This document shows, in pieces, positions 57,632 to 64,000 of a DNA stretch of 64,000 nt (position 1 is its first letter; each line of letters starts with the position of its first letter). The stretch spans positions 23,422,501 through 23,486,500 of the forward strand of contig JAWQUS010000010.1 in assembly GCA_036365455.1 (NCBI GenBank), written 5' to 3'. The position numbers and the translations under genes are program-made. The notes under the pieces were generated by a model, which was not told the DNA's origin, searched no databases, and saw only the letters and a list, made by a program, of their open reading frames with translations. This DNA is from Macrosoma leucophasiata. Its lineage: Eukaryota; Arthropoda; Insecta; Lepidoptera; Hedylidae.

Positions 57632-58440
57632 TACATATTTTAAAATATGTTGAATCTCTTTTGCCAAATACGAATGACGTAAAACGTTAAGGTCGTTAAA
57701 CCACTGGATTTTGAGTACCTAAAAATTTGTGTATTACAAAATTATGTAATTTATTGCAGAAGTGTTATGTGTATGTAAATAATGAACAGATGTTGGTACT
57801 GTGTACATTGTATTGTTGAATAAGTATATTATTTTGTTTAAATATTTGTTTCAATTATTCTCCACAACAGTTAATGCTTCCATTTTTGGATTCCAAGCCT
57901 ATGACACAAAGATTCATGACAAAAATAAAAAAAAAAACGTATTTTAAAATTATTTAGTTTTGAAATATTACCACAGTCTAAAGACAACGAACATGTTAAT
58001 TACCTACAGTCATCCAACGAACGTGTAATGTCAGAGCAATCGTGCGGGGCGTGCGACGCGAGGGACGGAGGGGGCGGTACCAAGTAGCCCATATAAAAAC
58101 TGTCAACTACTCGGGACTGAGCGATAAGGGGTGCGACATTTAAATATTTCTTTGACTTAGTTTTTGGAAACAAGATAATATATTATCTTGTTTCATAGTA
58201 TATATATAATGTCTGTTTTATTTTTTACTTTATGTATTTACATAGTAGTTATTAGCACTGTACCTAGTGTCTTGTTTATAAATCTATACTTATATAGGCA
58301 CTGAATAGATTTCTGAGAGAAGTCGTATTTCTAGTTGTTCTCTGCAGATATTTTACTTCATTGTTTTTTTTTTATTTTTTTTATTCTCCATTTAAAGAGC
58401 TTGGTCAAAGACCATGACGCTCTATACGTTCACATGAATT
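57632..58440. other. AT-rich spacer
   Basis: Contains a perfect 24-nt palindrome built on AACAAGATAATA at 58168-58191. No gene recognised. Confidence 0.4.
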
Positions 58441-58676
58441 ACATTCTTCATAAAAAAAAAATAATTAAACAACATTAACTCATTGACAATTGATATAGTT
58501 GCAACAGTATTCTGGCGTCATCCGTAGTAGGATCTGCCAGGACACTGTTGCAATGTCCTATTTCTAATGAAGCCCTGCGATGAGCCTCACCTCGAACACA
58601 TTCAACCAAAATATGGTATACGTCTTCCACTTTACCACATATTTCTTTGTTATTCGGATGAACGTTGGAACTCATG
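58440..58676 (-). pseudogene. LINE reverse transcriptase C-terminal fragment
   Basis: The minus strand encodes CGKVEDVYHILVECVRGEAH, then GHCNSVLADPTTDDARILL. This cysteine/histidine C-terminal region is common in insect non-LTR elements. No more of the element is seen. Confidence 0.7.
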
Positions 58677-58870
58677 AACGGCAGATAATACGGTGGTGCC
58701 TATGTTCTCGACTCCCTTCACTGGGACTCTACCACCAGTAAAAAGCTTTTTTTTTGTGATGGCGGTAGCAAACGAGCAATGTAGTTCACATGAAAGTGCA
58801 CACTGCAGTCTATAGACATTTAGACTTAAAAACCGGAGGTCAAGATGCAGATGCGTTGCCACCCTTGAGG
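58677..58870 (-). repeat. SINE-like repeat A, two fragments
   Basis: 58677-58739 is the 5' end of one copy (in sense). 58746-58870 is the 3' part of another, side by side. Confidence 0.6.
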
Positions 58871-58899
58871 CGTATTTTGTTTTCCCTCTGTAATAGTTA

Positions 58900-59410
58900 T
58901 TGCGGGTTTTTTTCTTGTTTCTTTTTACCTATTTCGATAACCTACATCATAAACTGGCGTAAAACCTGATCGTAATTCACTAAATACTAAATGTGGCAAC
59001 CCTGAAGCATTTGGTTATATGTGGTTTTGGCGGGAACGCGGAAAAGAGCTGTGTCGCTGCGTGATATTATTTTCGAAATTTGTGTAAAGTCGCGTTTTTA
59101 TGTGTAAAAATGGTGGGATTTTTATTATAAAGCATTCGATAATGTTCACGAGTGTAAGAAAGTGATATTATAAAGTGAAAAGTGATTTTTCGTATTGCCT
59201 CCAAATCTTCGTAAAAACTAGTAAAGTCCCCATCGCTTTACTGGAGCCATCCCATCATCTCATCATATTCCTCATGGAAGCATTTAATCATCGTCACCTT
59301 CCTTAAGGATATTCATTAATTTAAAGAAATGTGAAATTCAATATGTATACGACTGAAAGACTTTGTATCTATGGTCATGAATAAACAAATTAAAAAAAAA
59401 AGGTAATATG
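58900..59410. other. spacer with a possible retroposed poly(A) sequence
   Basis: 59030-59410 has a UTR-like composition and ends ATGAATAAACAAATT plus ten A. It could be a retrocopy or an unknown LINE tail. No reading frame. Confidence 0.3.
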
Positions 59411-59613
59411 TGAAGGAACGCGGCATTTTGCAAAACTTCAAAGGCGATAAACTACTGTATGTACTTTATACTGTGATATTACTTTGACAATCCATTTAAA
59501 AAACATTTTGCAACGTTCATAATATTTTCACCTCTTGGGAATTAAAAGTTTGAATTAAAAATCTAAATCTTTTGTTTCCGGCGAGTTAAGTTCTATGCCA
59601 CAGTATGATACGG

Positions 59614-59899
59614 CATAGAGCAACACCGGAGGGGAGTAGCCGGCTTTCCCCTCTGTCAAAGTACAAGCCCAAATGGGCCTATACCTGTCGCCTAGATGTT
59701 AAATGTGTGCGTGAAATTGTTTATGTATTTTGATAAAGTCAAGGTGTGAGGTTCGTAGTAATAGACGATTTTTGTAGTGTGCGTGTGTGTCGCACGCATT
59801 TCCCCCTCCAAAAAAATTACAGACTGTTTTGCATCGGTAATAAACGCTATGGCTACTCCCCTCCAGTCGGCCGCGGCCGGTGGCCCGTGTTGCTCTATG
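59614..59899. mobile_element. hAT-type MITE, copy 3 (perfect 8-bp duplication)
   Basis: CATAGAGCAACAC / GTGTTGCTCTATG ends with TGATACGG exactly duplicated at 59606-59613 and 59900-59907. Confidence 0.92.
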
Positions 59900-60165
59900 T
59901 GATACGGTATGCTGAAGGCTGCCGTCTCGAATTATCCCTCGTCTATCTAACAGGAATTTAGTTATCACATAGGAGGGTAGTATCTCACATTTCCTTTAGT
60001 CTGAGCTCACATGTAAGTGCCTCTCTAGTTAATTCAGAAAGATTTCAGTAAAACTCGACGATACCACAATGAGATTAAATCGATAAAGTGCCAGAGCGAG
60101 CCGGTACTTTTCATGTAATCTGTTTATTTGGTACATGAAAACTACCGGTAGCCACAAACAGTGTA

Positions 60166-60436
60166 TTTTTTATCTGATGGAAGTGGCAAAAAGTCCTGCA
60201 GTTCACATTGCTGTTAAGTGATGACTGCAGCCTATAGACACCCACACACAGACCAAGGTCAAAATGCAGATTCGTTACCACTCCTGAAGCCTAAGGTGTT
60301 ATGCCTCTGTGCCGGAAATTACAGAGCCGTATATTACCACCTAACCGGAACACGATAGTGCTGAACACTACCATTTAGCGGCAAGTATTAGGTAATACGG
60401 TGGTGCCTTCGCCCGCGAGCTCCGTCACTGGAGCCC
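60166..60436 (-). repeat. SINE-like repeat A, missing its 5' end
   Basis: Runs from the A-tail side (TATCTGATGGAAGTGGC) to CCGTCACTGGAGCCCG; the ACTGGTGGTAG end is lost. Confidence 0.7.
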
Positions 60437-60717
60437 GTATTATGAGATAAAAGGCAATGTGGTACCTTTGCATTGACGATAGATATGTGTGGTCGATGGT
60501 GGTATGATTTCGAGTATAAGAGTTCAAGAAAACGACCATGAAGTATCACGTAAATAAATAGCATCTCTTTATTATCTATGGCACTAAAAAATTTCTCAAA
60601 TCGAATCGATTGACGTATGGGTTGTTATAGCAACGCGATACACAACAAAATAATCAGCAGGACTTTGTCCGAATTGTTTTTTCTATTCGTAGAAAATGGA
60701 TGCGTGTTTGTGAAATA

Positions 60718-60761
60718 ATGTCAGTTTTGAGTTTGGTGCCCGAAGAAAAACGTAGAGAAAG
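60718..60761 (+). CDS. LCA5: LCA5 exon 1 (inferred)
   Basis: 14 codons plus 2 nt before GTTGGT. Joins exon 2 to make arginine AG+A. A five-codon upstream ORF (ATGGATGCGTGTTTGTGA, from 60695) ends 5 nt before the start. Confidence 0.5.
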
Positions 60762-63700
60762 GTTGGTACATGTAGATATTTTTTATTTGTGATCACCTAT
60801 TGTGTCGCAACTTGGCATATTTGTAAATACTTGGTAGATACTAGACGCTGTCATAAAACTACTCATTATAAAATCTCTAGTTCACGAGTTGCTTATCGCG
60901 TTTTCAGTATAGATAATTATCATGGCGTATTGTGTAGATTTTTTTTATGTAATGGAAGTGGCAAACAAGCATGCAGTTCACATTGATGTTTAGTGATGAC
61001 TGCAGTCTATAGACACTTACACGAAGACCAAGGTCAAAATGCAGATGCGTTACCACTCCTGATACCTAAGGTGATATGCCTCTGTACAGGAAATTACAGG
61101 GCCGTACCAATGTGGCAAATAAGCATGCAGTGTTAAGTGATGACTGCAGCGGCAGCCTATAGACATCTACACAAAAACCAGAGGTCAAAATGCAGACGCG
61201 TTGCCACACTTGCCACCTCTGAGACCTGTTGTTATGTGTCTGTCATAGGTAGTTATTACGGGGTCATACATAACCGTCTAATCGGAACACGATTAAACAC
61301 TACCATTTGGGGGTAGTTAGATATGTAATGCGGTGGTGCCGTCGAGCTTCTACACTGGAAATCTACCACCAGTAACAGAACTCGATACCTATCTGCCATG
61401 CCACTTCTACTTTTATAACTCGTCACATATGCACGTCGAATTCAAAGACTTATGAACCCACTTTTTTTTTATGTAATGGGCGTGGCAAACAAGCATGCTG
61501 TTCACATTGATGTTAAGCGATGACTGCAGCCTATAGACACCCACATGAAGACCAAGGTCAAAATGCAGATGCGTTACCACTCCTGAGGCCTAAGATGTTA
61601 TGCCTCTGTGCCGGAAATTACAGGGCCGTACATTACCACCTGACCGGAACACGATAGTGCTGAACACTACCATTTAGCGGCAAGTATATTAGGTAATGCG
61701 GTGGTGCCCACGCCCGCGAGCTCCGTCACTGAAGCTCTACCACCAGTATAGCGGCAAGTATATTAGGTAATAACTTTCAGACAAAGTGGGGTCACTCTTG
61801 AGATTCAACCTGTTCTGGTTTTACGTTGAATATACCATTTGGTGGCCAAATGGTAGTCTTCACCACTATCGTGTCCCGGTTTGATGGTAATGTATGGCCC
61901 GTAATAACTATCACAGCGACATAACAACAGGTTTTTACTGGTGGTAGAGCTCCAGTGACGGAGGGCGGGTTTGGTTACCACCGCATTAGGTACCTATTTA
62001 GCTTGGATACAAGGCAAGCTCATAGCAAATACTTGCCACTAAATGATAGTGTTCAGCATTATCATGTTCCGGTCAGGTGATAATGTACGGCTCTTTAATT
62101 TCCGGCACAGAGGCATAACACCTTAGGCCCCAGAAGTGGTAACGTATCTGCATTTTGACCTCTGGTCTTTGTGTGGGTGTCTATAAATAGGTGTCATCAC
62201 TTTTGAACATCAATTTGAACTGCATGCCAGTTTGCCACCTTCATTAGATAAGAAAAAAATCTGTTTGAACTACTTTTGTGCCAACAAAACCCACCATACC
62301 AATGACAATTAATTACAGAAACTCCTTAGAATCAGTATACAGCAGCAACTCGCGGTTGACGTTGTTGAACAAGCGCAAGCGACTGAACCCGCTAACGCTG
62401 GACATGTCGAGCCAGTCGTTGAGAGCCGGTGACCGGTACGTGACACAGAGGGTGCTATCGGCGAAGACGCATCGGGTCAAACAACTACAGAACCAGCTGG
62501 CGGACGCACACTACCATTTGCAGGTGAGCTGGCGTGAAATTGTTTTCGGTATTGCATTTAAATCAGTCCGCTACTCACACTCAGTCTTAAAACTAAGGGA
62601 AAAAAAGTAAGTACAGTGCTCAAAATTAAATATTGCACATCGAGCCTAGGAACGAGACTTCGGCTTATTTCGGGTCCGTAGAGCGTTATCTCTTTCGCAC
62701 CGTACCTATTCGACGTTTGTCGACCAATTTGATCCAAGTTTTGCCGGACTGTCAGTGCTAACGTAGGCAGTGTGCAACAGAGATAACGTTCTACGAAGTC
62801 GAAACGAGCCGATCGCCTCTTTTGCAGGGTCGATGTGCAATATTTACTGTTGAGTACTGTAAACTCATTTACCATAATAGCAGTTTGTAGTTTTCTTTTA
62901 ATTAGAGCGTTCTCATTAGAGCGTACCTAAAATTAAATGAAATTTGAAAGGAAGGTTGTATGACACACTTTTATTTATGTTTTATTTTCAGGAGCTAAGT
63001 AATGAGAATCGTATTCTACGAGCTTTGCAAAAGAAACAAGAGATAGCATTACAGAGGTAAGAGTACTCGTATAAGTATATCGTATAGTATATAATGTTTA
63101 AGTATTTATTACTTTAGAGAATGTACACCCTACTGCTGCAATATGAACGATGATTCTGCTTCCACCGTAAGGTCAGGTTCAGCAAGAAGACCGCCTTATT
63201 GTATTGCCTTCTATTATTATTATAACATCTGTATTTCCTTAAATTCTGGTGTACAATAAAGAATATTCTATTCTATTCTATTCTATATCGTTTTCACTGA
63301 TGGTAGAGCTCCAGTGACGGAGCTCGCGGGCGTAGGCACCACCGCATTACCTAATATACTTGCCGCTAAATAGTAGTGTTCAACACTACTTTAATGGTTA
63401 AACCACCATTGTTCGGTTGACTGACTGCATAAGTAGATCTAAATAGTAGTGTTCAACACTACTTTAATGGTTAAACCACCATTGTTCGGTTGACTGACTG
63501 CATAAGTAGATACTTTTGGCACCACTAATGGGCGACGGGGTGCAAAAATAAATGAAATGCGTATACCTCAGATACGAGAACTCCAACGCCGAGCTGCCCC
63601 AAGTGTTGCACGCCCACAACGAAGAGATGAGAGTTCAGCAGACGAAGTACAAGCAAATGAAACAGCAGTACAAAGAAGTGGCGCAGAAGTTAAAGGAGCG

Positions 63701-63763
63701 AGATATGCAGTTGCAGCAGTTGAGGGATGAACACCAACACTTGTTGGAGCTGAGCAAGGACAG
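60718..63763 (+). CDS. LCA5: lebercilin (LCA5) homologue, 5' part, 4 exons, open at window end
   Basis: Lebercilin is a coiled-coil ciliary protein that links to intraflagellar transport. Exons 60718-60761, 62319-62523, 62992-63056 and 63572-63763 have matching phases (2, 0, 2, 2) and give 168 codons. The conserved core is YVTQRVLSAKTHRVKQLQNQ (exon 2), ELSNENRILRALQKKQEIAL (exon 3) and ENSNAELPQVLHAHNEEMRV (exon 4), all heptad-patterned coiled-coil as in vertebrate LCA5/LCA5L. Exon 1 (MSVLSLVPEEKRRE) is my inference from start, phase and donor. Introns hold several SINE-like copies. LCA5 versus LCA5L cannot be separated here. Confidence 0.8.
60939..61373 (-). repeat. two partial SINE-like repeat A copies
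   Basis: 60939-61107 (3' part) abuts 61108-61373 (a more diverged copy), in LCA5 intron 1. Confidence 0.65.
61462..61747 (-). repeat. SINE-like repeat A, best-preserved minus copy
   Basis: Full length from ATGTAATGGGCGTGGCAAAC to CTCTACCACCAGT; a good template for the family. Confidence 0.8.
61850..62258 (+). repeat. SINE-like repeat A, fragment plus near-full copy (opposite orientation)
   Basis: 61850-61931 is a fragment; 61937-62258 runs from ACTGGTGGTAGAGCTCC to an A-tail. With 61462-61747 it makes a head-to-head inverted pair in LCA5 intron 1. Confidence 0.7.
62319..62523 (+). CDS. LCA5: LCA5 exon 2
   Basis: 205 nt from TTAATTACAG to GTGAGC. Encodes a basic region (LNKRKRLNPLTL) and the lebercilin start VTQRVLSA. 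Confidence 0.82.
62613..62860. mobile_element. MITE (CAGTGCTCAA family), full length
   Basis: CAGTGCTCAAAATTAAATAT / ATATTTACTGTTGAGTACTG inverted ends with TA on each side; in LCA5 intron 2. Confidence 0.78.
62992..63056 (+). CDS. LCA5: LCA5 exon 3
   Basis: 65 nt from TATTTTCAG to GTAAGA; coiled-coil ELSNENRILRALQ. Confidence 0.85.
63176..63288 (+). repeat. LINE 3' end fragment
   Basis: CAGCAAGAAGACCGCCTTAT ... GTGTACAATAAAGAATATTC plus an (ATTCT)n tail, related to the tail at 24830. Confidence 0.55.
63296..63512 (+). repeat. SINE-like repeat A fragment followed by 73-bp direct duplication
   Basis: Repeat A 5' end (63296-63388) runs into a 73-bp unit (AAATAGTAGTGTTCAACACT...) present twice at 63368 and 63441 with almost no differences. 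Confidence 0.75.
63572..63763 (+). CDS. LCA5: LCA5 exon 4
   Basis: 192 nt from ATACCTCAG to GTAACA; coiled-coil rich in Q, K and E. Confidence 0.85.
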
Positions 63764-64000
63764 GTAACAAGGGAAAATACTGCTATAGACTTGAGGAAGG
63801 ATAAAAACCTAATGTCTATATCGCTTTCATTATTCTATCCAAGATTCGTTAAGATTGAATGATTGAATCGATGGTTAAAATGACTAACGCCTTCGGGGTT
63901 TTTATAAAAAAAGTTGTGACATAAATATTATCCAATTAGAGAACCCTAAATAATTTAAAATGTTACTGGTAATTAAAAAAAAAAACTAATATCACTGAAA

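Overview
The window reads as an AT-rich insect nuclear genome, most likely a moth or butterfly. Genes have short exons with GT-AG introns. Introns and spacers are filled with SINEs, RTE- and CR1/Jockey-type LINEs, Helitron-like ends, mariners and MITEs of lepidopteran type. No bacterial, plasmid or CRISPR signal was seen.

Gene layout. 40-98 (+) is a lone EGF-like exon of a gene that begins before the window; a possible last exon lies at 2486-2601. 12004-13912 (-) is the spindle-checkpoint gene MAD2 in three exons (207 aa). It is divergent from the single-exon SET-domain methyltransferase SETD4 at 14760-16136 (+), with about 850 bp between the two start codons. 23995-54657 (+) is the mitochondrial ABC half-transporter ABCB7/Atm1. 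I could join 14 coding exons with consistent phases into a 719-residue protein. 60718 to beyond 63763 (+) is the 5' part of a lebercilin (LCA5) homologue: four exons, with the rest beyond the window.

Mobile DNA. 17501-23186 is a structurally intact Ty3/gypsy-type element of the CsRn1 kind: two 696-bp LTRs that look identical, a tRNA-Trp-like primer site, intact gag and pol, and a TACA target duplication. 45530-50314 is a LINE with two open reading frames inserted in ABCB7 intron 12. 39380-41616 is an RTE LINE with a 10-bp target duplication that has lost most of its reverse transcriptase. Two decayed mariners lie at 2880-4505 and 37031-38325. A SINE-like family occurs more than a dozen times in both orientations. 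Several MITE families with terminal inverted repeats are present, including a hAT-type MITE with 8-bp duplications.

The most striking structure is at 50381-53655. A 126-bp segment of ABCB7 exon 13 plus its 5' splice donor is repeated 26 times in tandem, with no visible divergence after the first unit. The unit is exactly 42 codons. Every copy therefore keeps the ABC Walker B/D-loop sequence in frame and carries the same GTGAGT donor. The array is bracketed by the LINE tail, about 16 nt before the exon 13 acceptor, and by a hAT MITE that cuts the last unit. Whether this is real or an assembly product is the main question raised by the window.

The four recognised genes have unrelated jobs (mitosis, histone methylation, mitochondrial iron-sulfur export, cilia) and show no operon-like relation. 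The only regulatory coupling suggested is the shared MAD2/SETD4 promoter region.
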